The notes under the pieces are model-generated. The model searched no databases, was not told the DNA's origin, and was given only the letters and a program-made list of their open reading frames with translations. From the NCBI GenBank assembly GCA_032209605.1, contig JASFXZ010000001.1, positions 17,874,256-17,938,255 on the forward strand: a DNA stretch of 64,000 nt, given 5' to 3'. Below are positions 39,301 to 48,022 of this stretch, in pieces. The stretch's first letter is position 1; each line of letters opens with the position of its first letter. The translations under genes were made by a program, and so were the position numbers. The stretch is from Mactromeris polynyma. Taxonomy: Eukaryota > Mollusca > Bivalvia > Venerida > Mactridae.

Positions 39301-42300
39301 TATGGCTTTATTGATTCATGCATATTGTTGTTATTAATATATGTCTTAATTTTATATTGCCATGTAAATTGTACATTATATGTTGAAATAAATCTATCTA
39401 TCTATCTCTGCAGATTTTATACACTGCTGCCATTGTAAGCATCTGCTGTAAAATATGTTACTTTTGCTAGGCCTATATTGCGTGAATCAAAGTTATCAGA
39501 TTGTTTGGAAGATGTTCATGAGTTTCTACATTCTGTTTTGTTGTAAAATTAACACAACACTATTTAGGAAGCATTTTTTTGCAAATACAACATTTAATGT
39601 TCATTATCATACAAAAACAGCAAAAAAAATAATCCTTCACAAATTTGCTGACTTTATAGTACATTATGTAGACAGTGAGAGTGAGACTCATTTGATCTTG
39701 GCAAGATCAACTTGTGAATGAAAATCATGTATGTATTGTTGATGATCGATGCTATTGTACATTTTAGGTACTCTGATATACTGGTCCATCGTCTGCTGGC
39801 TGTATGTATTATTGATGATCGATGCTATTGTACATTTTAGATACTCTGATATACTGGTCCATCGACTGCTGGCTGTATGTATTGTTGATGATCGATGCTA
39901 TTGTACATTTTAGATACTCTGATATACTGGTCCATCGACTGCTGGCTGTATGTATTGTTGATGATCAATGCTATTGTACATTTTAGATACTCTGATATAC
40001 TGGTCCATCGACTGCTGGCTGTATGTATTGTTGATGATCGATGCTATTGTACATTTTAGATACTCTGATATACTGGTCCATCGACTGCTGGCTGTATGTA
40101 TTGGTGCTGATCAATGCTATTGTACATTTTAGATACTCTGATATACTGGTCCATCGACTGCTAGCTGTATGTATTGGTGCTGATCAATGCTATTGTACAT
40201 TTTAGATACTCTGATATACTGGTCCATCGACTGCTGGCTGTATGTATTGGTGCTGATCAATGCTATTGTACATTTTAGATACTCTGATATACTGGTCCAT
40301 CGACTGCTGGCTGTATGTATTGGTGCTGATCAATGCTATTGTACATTTTAGATACTCTGATATACTGGTCCATCGACTGCTGGCTGTATGTATTGGTGCT
40401 GATCAATGCTATTGTATATTTTAGATACTCTGATATACTGGTCCATCGACTGCTAGCTGTATGTATTGGTGCTGATGCTTCCTATCCCGAACTTCTAGAT
40501 AAACATAAGACACAGTTAACATGTAACAATCTGAACTATCGTCACAAGATGGCACAATATGCTGGACGGTCTTCTGTTAATCTACATACACATGTATGCA
40601 GTTTTTCTTCAGTTTTCTTAGTATCAGTTTGTCTTCAGTTTTCTTAGTAGCAGTTTGTCTTCAGTTATCTGTGTATCAGTTTTCTGTGTAGCATTTTGTC
40701 TTCCAGTTTGTCTTCAGTTTTCTGTGTACATGTAGCAGTTTGTCTTCAGTTTTCTGTGTACATGTAGCAGTTAGTCTTTAGTTTTCTGTGTACATGTAGC
40801 AGTTTGTCTTCAGTTTTCTGTGTAGCATTTTGTCTTCAGATTTCTGTGTAGCATTTTGTCTTCAGTTTTCTGTGTAGTTTTTTGTCTTCAGTTTTTATGT
40901 TACCATTATTGGTAAATAAAGCGAACTTTTGATTGCCATTTAATTGGTTAATACTAGCAGTAAAATATGAATAATGTGCTGCAGTGCTAATTAAAGACAT
41001 TGCTGAATGAATTACTCTCAATTTTAAAAAGATCTACTGCATATAACCTCAAGACAAATATCATATTCTTTGTTAAATTTTTATCTCCAAATCATTGAGC
41101 AGTCAAAACAAAGAGTAAGATGTTACAAATAGACATGTTGATATGAACTCTTTAAGGCTGTGTTGTTTGAATGTCTGCTCTGTTAGCTTAGCTTAGCATT
41201 CATCTGCTAATCTGAAGGTTGTACGTTGGAACTCAAATAAAACACATTTTCTCAATGACAATTTGCCTGATGGTATCGTCCCAACCCAGATTCATGCAAG
41301 CAAGTAGTCAATGGCTTGTGGAAAGAACTTGTTAGTACTGGAACCAGGTTGGTAACCCAGGAATACTGAATCAGTCAACTGACAGCCAGACATAACTGAA
41401 AGATTGGACTGTACGGCATAATGCAAATATTGTTATAAACTAGCAAACAACTCCAGGACCTATACAAGTCATTGTTTCAGCAGGTTGTATCTGTTTACCA
41501 TGAATATTGAGCAGTTTTATATTGATATGTTTTCGTGTTTCAGCTTTTCTTCAAGAAGAGAGTTGTGGACGAAGAGGGATACATATTGTTTGTCAGGAAA
41601 AATGCTGTTCAAATTTTGATACCCAAATACGGTCTTGAGGCTACTTTGTATTTGAATACAGACTCCAGAAAGAAAGGACCTTTGTTTGTATTTAATGAGG
41701 AGGTAAGAATTTCAAGTCTTTTCATTGAACCTACCAAATTTGCTAAATAATTCTGCAACAAAGGGCATTTGGCATTTAACTGAAAGTGATCTTGATTGAA
41801 AGTTGATCTTAATATTGAGCATGATTGAATATTGGGTCTAATTATATAAATGTTAATTAGCCAACACTTAGGTACATTTGTATCAATTACAGTTAACGTC
41901 TTTTACCTCACACTTATAATGGACAATTATCACTGGTCATGTTTGGCCCTTCTTTATTCCATATAACGTACAATGGTTATCCCAAATTTTATAAAAATGA
42001 TTTATCTTTGCTTGCTTCAGGAGAATACTCAGAGTTGTGGAAGTGTTACATTACATGTGTTTGATAGAGTCATTATTCAAATCAGTATTGACAGAACTAA
42101 TGTACAGCACTTGAAGTTACAGACCAAACTTGTGCAACCTGTGGTAAGATAGAAACTTTATAAAAACTGTCAATTGTCACATGCTCACCACTCTGTCGAA
42201 AATAAAAAATATTGCATCTTCAAAATGATTATGCCGTTTAAGTTTCATTATTATATATGCCTTGTAATGATAACTGTTGATATAAGTTACAGTGGAACCA

Positions 42301-44138
42301 AACATATTTTTAATGGATTATTTGTTTTCTAAATTCATATTGGTCAAATTTTGTTTTTAATTAATGTTAATGGATGGTTTGTACAGTGTTTTCATACAAT
42401 TATTTCTGTGCAAACAGTAGACAGTCACATGGTGTGAGTTGTGAAAAATGTGGGACATGCAAAAAAGCAATGACACCATGTCAAAGTGATTTGTTTATTT
42501 TAGGACCTTGGCAAGGGTACAAATTTCTGCATTTCTCAAACAGTTGAATGTACTCTTCTAGGAAATGTACTCTTTTATACAAGAAGGAATATTGACGCAA
42601 CTATTGTGTATAATGAAATTTTACCATTAATTCATGCAGTTGCATTTCTGAAAAATTGCTCTATAAAGATACTTAATCTTATTTTCTATCGAAATATGCC
42701 AATTTTTAATATTTTTGAGAAAATAATATGTTGATGGATTCATGCAGACGTACTCTTAAAACTCTAGCATTATTATTTTTCTTAAATGTTTTCTGGAGCT
42801 GCAAAACATAACGAATCCGATACTGGTATTTCCAATGCTTGCGCTCACTCTGTGCATAGGTCAGGATAGAATCTGATACTGGTATTTCCAATGCTTGCGC
42901 TCACTCTGTGCATAGGTCAGGATAGAATCTGATACTGGTATTTTCAATGCTTGCGCTCACTCTATGCATAGGTCAGGATAGAATCCGATACTGGTATTTC
43001 CAATGCTTGCGCTCACTCTGTGCATAGGTCAGGATAGAATCTGATACTGGTATTTCCAATGCTTGCGCTCACTCTGTTCATTGGTCAGGATAGAATCCGA
43101 TACTGGTATATCCAATGCTTACGCTCACTCTGTGCATAGGTCAGGATAGAATCCGATACTGGTATTTCCAATGCTTGCGCTCACTCTGTGCATTGGTCAG
43201 GATAGAATCCGATACTGGTATGTTCAATGCTAGCGCTCACTCTGTGCATTGGTCAGGATAGAATCCGATACTGGTATTTCCAATGCTTGTGCTCACTCTG
43301 TGCATTGGTCAGGATAGAATCCGATACTGGTATTTCCAATGCTTGCGCTCACTCTGTGCATTGGTCAGGATAGAATCCGATACTGGTATGTCCAATGCTT
43401 TCGCTCACTCTGTGCATAGGTCAGGATAGAAAATACAGTATCTGACACGTCTATTGTGGTTTTGGAAAACATGAAAGAAAAGTGAAGATGTAGTGTTGTA
43501 AAGTACATCTGCATGAAGTCAATTACCTCAGATTTTCTCATATTTGTCCAAAAAAATAAGACTATTAGTATGTACCTTAAAGTAGACTATTAGTATGTAC
43601 CTTAAAGTAGACTATTAGTATGTACCTTAAAGTAGACTATTTGTATGTACCTTAAAGTAGACTATTAGTATGTACCTTAAAGTAGACTATTAGTATGTAC
43701 CTTAAAGTAGACTATTAGTATGTACCTTAAAGTAGACTAATAGTATGTACCTTGGTTGTACTATGGTTCAGAAGTTTAAAAAATGTGATAGCTGGAAATC
43801 TACAGAAAGTTCTATCAATGTCAAGTATATATCTTTAAAAACATATCTAATGTCGAAAAACAACATATCTTTCCCACACTAACAAAGAAATGTAGACATT
43901 ATAAGCACAAAGCATTTGATAAGGATGACTTATTGTATATTTTATGCAGTTCTTGGGTCAAATCGTAATTATGTTAACAGTGATACTGAACTCTAATATA
44001 TCTTCAACTGTGTAATATGTAATTAAATAACCTGCTTTGTATATAATTATGTTACAGATTGCAGACTTCAGTGTTTCTCCAGCTACAGATAACAAGACAA
44101 CAGAAGATGAACCTCCATTGAAGAAACTAAAAACTTGA
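21379..44138 (+). CDS. DIS3: Exosome ribonuclease DIS3 (RRP44), 22 exons
   Basis: Exons: 21379-21603, 23627-23689, 24271-24365, 25270-25457, 25923-25996, 27038-27193, 27925-28077, 28684-28809, 30984-31121, 31443-31589, 32342-32458, 33003-33104, 33638-33702, 34036-34120, 34614-34741, 35835-35921, 37142-37298, 37666-37886, 40425-40593, 41544-41702, 42021-42143, 44058-44138. All phases close, giving 952 residues (human about 957). The CR3 cysteines are C31, C36 and C39. The PIN endonuclease acids are D68, E96, D145 and D174. Two cold-shock domains follow. The RNB 3'-5' exonuclease core has the motif [13 protein letters not shown] (D472, D478, D480, D481), and an S1-like domain and Lys-rich tail end the protein. 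DIS3 is the catalytic subunit that degrades and trims RNA in the nuclear exosome. The start is the first in-frame ATG; 40 open codons precede it without an ATG. Exon 19 is taken from the last of ten tandem acceptors, and exon 14 from the second of two. Confidence 0.97.
22403..22600 (+). mobile_element. tRNA-derived SINE in DIS3 intron 1
   Basis: The head looks like a tRNA gene, with an A-box-like TAAGCTCAGTTAG (22414-22426) and a B box GGTTCGATTCC (22459-22469) at normal spacing. The acceptor stem does not pair, so it is not a functional tRNA. A non-tRNA body of about 130 bases follows. The right boundary is approximate and no clear target duplication was identified. Confidence 0.75.
23507..23590. 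repeat. Two copies of a 35-bp direct repeat
   Basis: TGTGTGAATTGTTAGTATAT followed by ACATGTACCAGTGTA occurs twice in tandem in DIS3 intron 1, shortly upstream of exon 2. Confidence 0.8.
23870..24209. mobile_element. 340-bp element with about 65-bp inverted repeats, DIS3 intron 2
   Basis: The left end (ATAGATAGTTCCCACATC and onward) matches the complement of the right end over roughly 65 bases with a few mismatches. The shared core includes ACAATATTTACCTCCCTTG and TTGATAGGCAAA. There is no coding capacity. A short piece of the same terminus appears at about 51535-51570. The target duplication is unclear. Confidence 0.75.
24708..24935. repeat. Probable dispersed repeat in DIS3 intron 3
   Basis: The block reads TTTATGCCACCGCC..., then GTCAGTCCGTTCG, then GGAGGAGTTATGACCCTT. 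It has higher GC than its surroundings and the flavour of an interspersed repeat. A block with a similar GTCCGTCTGTCAGTCC core lies at 61972-62110. I could not align the two closely, so a shared family is a guess. Confidence 0.35.
26567..26770. repeat. 77-bp direct duplication plus short tandem tail, DIS3 intron 5
   Basis: A unit starting TTTATAGTCCTTGCTCTACT occurs at 26567 and 26644. It is followed by several copies of a GTGGGTTATTTCTAGTCA-like 17-18 base motif. This explains the short Leu/Phe-rich open frame seen there. Confidence 0.8.
27401..27850. repeat. 30-bp minisatellite, 15 copies, DIS3 intron 6
   Basis: Exact 30-bp period with unit AGCTCCATGAAAACCTAAAT followed by TGACTGCTGG. The variation is a few alternating substitutions (CATGA/CACGA, CTGG/CTAG). 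The length is a multiple of three, so the minus strand reads an open repeat of the decapeptide [10 protein letters not shown]. Inside an intron and antisense to DIS3, this is best taken as a consequence of the repeat rather than a gene. Confidence 0.97.
29885..30791. mobile_element. 907-bp pogo/Tigger-like element, DIS3 intron 8
   Basis: Inverted ends CAGTGGAACCCCTC are flanked by TA at 29883-29884 and 30792-30793. Sub-terminal CCTCTAAACCGGA motifs recur at both ends. Inside, an ATG at 30546 opens about 36 codons ([20 protein letters not shown] and onward to a stop at 30656). This resembles the start of the CENP-B-type DNA-binding region of Tigger transposases. The catalytic DDE domain is missing, so this is an internally deleted, non-autonomous copy. 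Confidence 0.85.
30546..30656 (+). pseudogene. Truncated Tigger/CENP-B-like transposase start
   Basis: Thirty-six codons with a basic cluster SKRRR followed by [12 protein letters not shown], the pattern of the first helix of the CENP-B/Tigger helix-turn-helix. The frame ends before the second helix. It lies in the right half of the element at 29885-30791, so it is a leftover of the autonomous parent. The family is inferred from a short match only. Confidence 0.55.
31723..32065. repeat. 49-bp minisatellite, 7 copies, DIS3 intron 10
   Basis: Units start at 31723, 31772, 31821, 31870, 31919, 31968 and 32017, with very few substitutions. Each contains TTGTAAGTCTTATAGGCAGG, and so a consensus-like 5' splice site (GTAAGT) every 49 bases in a sense-strand intron. 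Confidence 0.97.
33955..34042 (+). repeat. 44-bp tandem duplication of the exon 14 acceptor in DIS3
   Basis: A 44-bp unit containing GTCACTTCCATGTG, then TTCTGTACTATTTTTAG|ATTTG, is present twice (GTCAC at 33957 and 34001). Both copies keep the pyrimidine tract and AG. The protein frame requires the second AG (exon from 34036). Use of the first would add 44 bases and shift the frame. Confidence 0.93.
38505..39409 (+). mobile_element. 5'-truncated LINE 3' end in DIS3 intron 18
   Basis: The open stretch encodes the end of a non-LTR reverse transcriptase: [20 protein letters not shown], then [23 protein letters not shown] and LSPSYL. After a frameshift near 38890 it continues in another frame as [19 protein letters not shown] and stops at 38995-38997. 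A 3' UTR of about 390 bases ends AATAAA followed by (ATCT)n at 39391-39409, a microsatellite tail typical of CR1/L2-like LINEs. It is non-functional. Confidence 0.85.
39728..40480 (+). repeat. 73-bp tandem array spanning the exon 19 acceptor of DIS3
   Basis: Ten acceptor-bearing units begin at 39768, 39841, 39914, 39987, 40060, 40133, 40206, 40279, 40352 and 40425, exactly 73 bases apart. Each has a TGTACATTTTAG acceptor followed by the first coding bases of exon 19 ([13 protein letters not shown]...). The last five spacers also carry CTGAT, a good branch-point match, about 22 bases before the AG. Only the last copy runs on into the rest of the exon. From any earlier acceptor the frame reaches the TAG of the next one after 23 codons. 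Confidence 0.97.
40600..40895. repeat. Irregular short tandem repeat, DIS3 intron 19
   Basis: Variants of AGTTTGTCTTCAGTTTTCTG with or without TGTACATGTAGC recur about ten times directly after exon 19. The period varies from about 23 to 33 bases. The sense strand is strongly pyrimidine-rich. Confidence 0.85.
41170..41400 (+). mobile_element. Possible tRNA-like SINE, DIS3 intron 19
   Basis: A degenerate A-box-like TTAGCTTAGCTTAGC and B-box-like GTTGGAACTC are spaced as in a tRNA-derived promoter. A body including AAAGAACTTGTTAGTACTGG then CCAGGTTGGTAACC follows. The boxes are weak and the boundaries approximate. Confidence 0.4.
42819..43433. repeat. 56-bp minisatellite, 11 copies, DIS3 intron 21
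   Basis: Units start at 42819 and recur every 56 bases to 43379. The core is GATACTGGTATTTCCAATGC, then TTGCGCTCACTCTGTGCAT. Copies differ at a few positions (GCATAGG/GCATTGG, ATCC/ATCT). Confidence 0.97.
43561..43755. repeat. 25-bp minisatellite, about 8 copies, DIS3 intron 21
   Basis: The unit ACTATTAGTATGTACCTTAA plus AGTAG repeats every 25 bases from 43561 to about 43753, nearly without variation. It begins about 130 bases after the 56-bp array. Confidence 0.95.
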
Positions 44139-44197
44139 ATAGCAATATTAATGTTAACATCAATTAATTGTGCTGCATGTATTGTTTATGAGAGGGC

Positions 44198-44203
44198 AAT
44201 AAA
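44198..44203 (+). terminator. Poly(A) signal of DIS3
   Basis: AATAAA lies 60 bases after the DIS3 stop codon, in GGGCAATAAAAATG. It would imply a short 3' UTR. Cleavage at this site is an inference. Confidence 0.6.
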
Positions 44204-44978
44204 AATGCAAGACAAGCTTCTTGTTCAGAGAATGTGTAAATGGATTAAGTGTGAACAAGATTGGGAATAGAATTTAGTCATTACCATAGAAAGTCAGACA
44301 GACAGCAAATTTTAAGATGTGGGCTTGGACCTTCCCTTGTCTGGTATGATCATGTGACCTTCGGAAATAAATATCATGGTGTTTTGAAATAATAATGGGA
44401 AAACTAAATCTGAAGCTAGTCTGTCTGCATATAAGCAATAAGTAAAGAAGACTTGTTTTGAATTCAGCCTGCAAGATGGTGTTTATGAACCAGGTCATAT
44501 GATCACTATTTCTGTCCTTTTTTCTGTCATGTATACTACAAATTCCCTAACTTTAACAATATAGCTCCCGTTTTGTGTGACAGTCAGACAACACAGGGAC
44601 TCTAACACATTGTCTCTGGCATACAGGATTCTATCCGGGCTTACATCAGGTTCAAACCCCTTATTTCTGGCATACAGGATTCTGTCCACGCTTGCATCAG
44701 GTTCAAACCCCTTACTTCTGGCATACAAGATCATGGCTTCACTGATTGAGCTTCGAGAAATACATCATCAGCTGCAATTCTATTTAATTCTTGGCACAAG
44801 AACCACAAATATGCATTTGTAGTTATAGTCTATTATTGATTGTTAATGTGAAGTTAATGTCAAAAACTTTTATTCTTCATGTATGTAAGATAGTGAATAA
44901 AAATATAAACTTTCCATTCCTTATTGTTATTTGTCGCTTTTAATTTATTCTGTGTCAAGATTTCAAAAACTACTACAT
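44204..44978. other. Intergenic, downstream of DIS3
   Basis: No gene is seen. At 44605-44735 a unit of roughly 60 bases, TCTGGCATACAGGATTCTRT plus CAGGTTCAAACCCCTTA, occurs about three times with divergence. Confidence 0.55.
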
Positions 44979-46072
44979 CACTAAAAGCTGCATCAATGTC
45001 GAGTATCTCACTAAAAGCTGCATCAATGTTGAGTATCTCACTACAAGCGGCATCATTGTTGAGTATCTCACTTAAAGCTTCATCAATGTTGAGTATCTCA
45101 CTAAAAGCTGCATCAATGTTGAGTATCTCACTAAAAGCTGCATCATTGTCGAGTATCTCACTAAAAGCGGCATCAATGTTGAGTATCTCACTAAAAGCTG
45201 CATCAATGTCAAGTATCTCACTAAAAGCTGCATCAATGTTGAGCATCTCACTAGCTGCACCAGTGTCGAGTATCTCACTAAAAGCTGCATCAATGTTGAG
45301 TATCTCACTACAAGCGGCATCATTGTCGAGTATCTCACTTAAAGCGGCATCAATGTTGAGTATCTCACTAAAAGCTGCATCAATGTCAAGTATCTCACTA
45401 AAAGCTGCATCAATGTTGAGCATCTCACTAGCTGCATCAATGTTGAGTATCTCACTAAAAGCTGCATCAATGTCGAGTATCTCACTACAAGCGGCATCAT
45501 TGTCGAGTATCTCACTTAAAGCTGCATCAATGTTGAGTATCTCACTAAAAGCTGCATCAATGTCGAGTATCTCACTACAAGCGGCATCATTGTCGAGTAT
45601 CTCACTTAAAGCTGCGTCAATGTTGAGTATCTCACTACAAGCGGCATCAATGTCGAGTATCTCACTAAAAGCTGCATCAATGTCAAGTATCTCACTAAAA
45701 GCTGCATCAATGTTGAGCATCTCACTAGCTGCACCAGTGTCGAGTATCTCACTAAAAGCTGCATCAATGTCGAGTATCTCACTAAAAGCTGCATCAATGT
45801 CGAGGTATCGCACTAAAAGCTGCATCAATGTTGAGTATCTCACTACAAGCTGCATCAATGTCGAGTATCTCACTAAAAGCTGCACCAGTGTCGAGTATCT
45901 CACTAGCTGCACCAGTGTCGAGTTTCTCACTAGCTGCACCAGTGTCGAGTATCTCACTAGCTGCACCAGTGTCGAGTATCTCACTAGCTGCACCAGAGTA
46001 TCTCACCAGCTGCACCAGTGTCGAGTATCTCACTTAAAGCTGCATCAATGCCAAGTATCACATTAAAAGCTG
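44979..46072. repeat. 30-bp satellite, about 36 copies, open on both strands
   Basis: The unit is CACTAAAAGCTGCATCAATG plus TCGAGTATCT, with 27-bp variants lacking AAA near the right end (about 45900-46000). Because unit and variants are multiples of three, long open frames run on both strands: about 380 codons forward (SLKAASMLSI repeat) and 377 reverse (SEILDIDAAF repeat). No start context, signal, intron or unique flank supports a gene. It lies between DIS3 and the Tc1 element. Confidence 0.95.
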
Positions 46073-46079
46073 TGTTATA

Positions 46080-48020
46080 ACCCGTTTTGTAACAAAACTT
46101 TCCAAGTTGACAGAAATGTCTTAGTTCATCAAGAAAACAATGGAAACCAGTGTACAAATAAGAATAAGTTTGATTTTAGAAAACTTAAAAGGAAAACTCG
46201 TGCAATAAAGGCATGAATTTAAAGAACCCGTTTTGTAATTGCTACACGTTACGTAACCGTGATAACCATGTACATGTAAATATGTATACATGCAGTACTC
46301 CTTGTAAGAATAACCAGGCGACAACGAAAAATACTAAAAAATGAATTTTAGGCGGAGATTATCGACAGATAAACAGAATAACTTGACATGGTACTGTCAT
46401 AGTCCCATGTTCTATTAAGAACACCAACAACGAATGTGGAATTAGAACCCGAACATTTCAGAAATAAACATGTTTATTGAAGACGTTAATAGCTAACTGA
46501 GCTTGGGCGGGGCGTGATAATCAGAACTGAGAGGATAACGGCTATTCTTAACTTCTAAGTAACGTGTGAGTAGAATGATCATTAACGGTATAAATAAATT
46601 ATGAATCTGCCACAAGCTCTGTTTAAGAAAAAACGATTTCCCAAGGATAGAAGATTTTTAAATATCATATTCTACACGAATTATGTTTTTTCTTGTGTGC
46701 ATCCATTATGCATGGAAAGTTGAAATTACCATAAAGTAGACAGTTATATTCAATGTATATTACGGCTCCCCCACAAATGTTCATGATATCAAAACGATGT
46801 GCATAGCTTATGTTTCAACCAGCTTGTTTCAATGTCAAGATCATTCTTACAGATCAAAGGTCATGATTATATTTCTTGTTAAATGCTCCGTATCTTTTGA
46901 AATATGACTTTATTCGTACACAATGTTTCATTTTGTGTATCACCTTTCGCCTATTTATCAACACTTTTCGGTTTTATAGGTCTTTCTCTGATTTTTTTGT
47001 TTTCCCCGCAAGTGTTATTCTCACGTTACTCACCGTCTTGTTTACTTCTGGAATATTGTCCATCATCAATAATTTGACGTTAGTTCACATTTCGTAACAT
47101 CAAGGTATTGAATATTTGTATGTACATATGTATATATTCTAATTGTGCCTGATTATTTATTTTGTATGTGTCCGTCTTAAACGTTTTTTCCGTAATAATC
47201 GAATGGATACAGAATATGGTCATTCTCCTGCATTAAGCCTAAGGTAATGCTGCATCATCATCATGTGTTTATCAAACTTTATGGCCATTTGGAAAGGCAG
47301 TGGCTTGGGGTTTCCCAGGCTCCGGTTCTAAAGGAAGTCCTGTACCCATAGAAATTATATAGACAGACCGGAACAGTACGCGGACACTCTTTACAGCATT
47401 TTGATAATCTGTGTAAACTGTGTTTAAAATCATCTAGTCTTTGTAGCTTTTTAGATAAATTCCTGCTCTAAAATTTATGGGAAATTGTAATTGTAAACAA
47501 CCCACTGTGCATGCGCCGTTTGCCACTGCACTTGCTACAGTCACGGCCAAAAGAATTTGTGCTATAGAACTAGTATGCGGACTCTGACTGAAAGAAGGGT
47601 TTTATTAATTTCCATTTATTTTGGGCACATGTTTGTCGACTTGTCAGTTAAAACCCCCGAAGAGTACACATACACGTTTGATAACTGATACTAGAAGAAG
47701 AACAAGTACTGTGGAAATAATTGTGAGTAATATCGACGTCGGTCAAGAAAGTTTAAATCATTTACAGAATGCTAAATATGGAAGTGTCCATAAGCCTACA
47801 AGCCGGACAGGTATGGGGGGGAAACGAGATGGCACGCGAGTGTGCTTCCAACGTGCCATCACTCGGCCGACTGTGGGGACTTTGAAATTTCCGACCCGTA
47901 GTGGTAGCATCCGCATACTGATCCGATCTGTCTATTGAAAAAGCTACAGATATGGGAGTTTGACAAATACATACATAATCAGCATAATAATGGAGCTGGT
48001 CCATCCACGATATAACAAAC
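46080..48020. other. Intergenic; possible upstream promoter area of the PH-domain gene
   Basis: There is no supported exon. GGGCGGGGC, a GC-box (Sp1-type) match, occurs at about 46506. An open stretch at about 47621-47938 lacks an ATG at its head and matches nothing I know. The PH gene's first coding exon has an acceptor upstream of its ATG, so an untranslated first exon must lie somewhere to the left, possibly here. Confidence 0.4.
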
Positions 48021-48022
48021 TA

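Noticed and set aside
44860..46066. Long forward and reverse ORFs (about 380 codons each) called as genes
   Set aside because: They are open only because the repeat unit is a multiple of three. Recorded as a repeat, and as a finding for testing.
47621..47938. 105-codon ORF as a gene
   Set aside because: It has a TTG start, no domain, and no clear exon boundaries apart from chance GT sites. It could be part of an untranslated exon but this cannot be supported.
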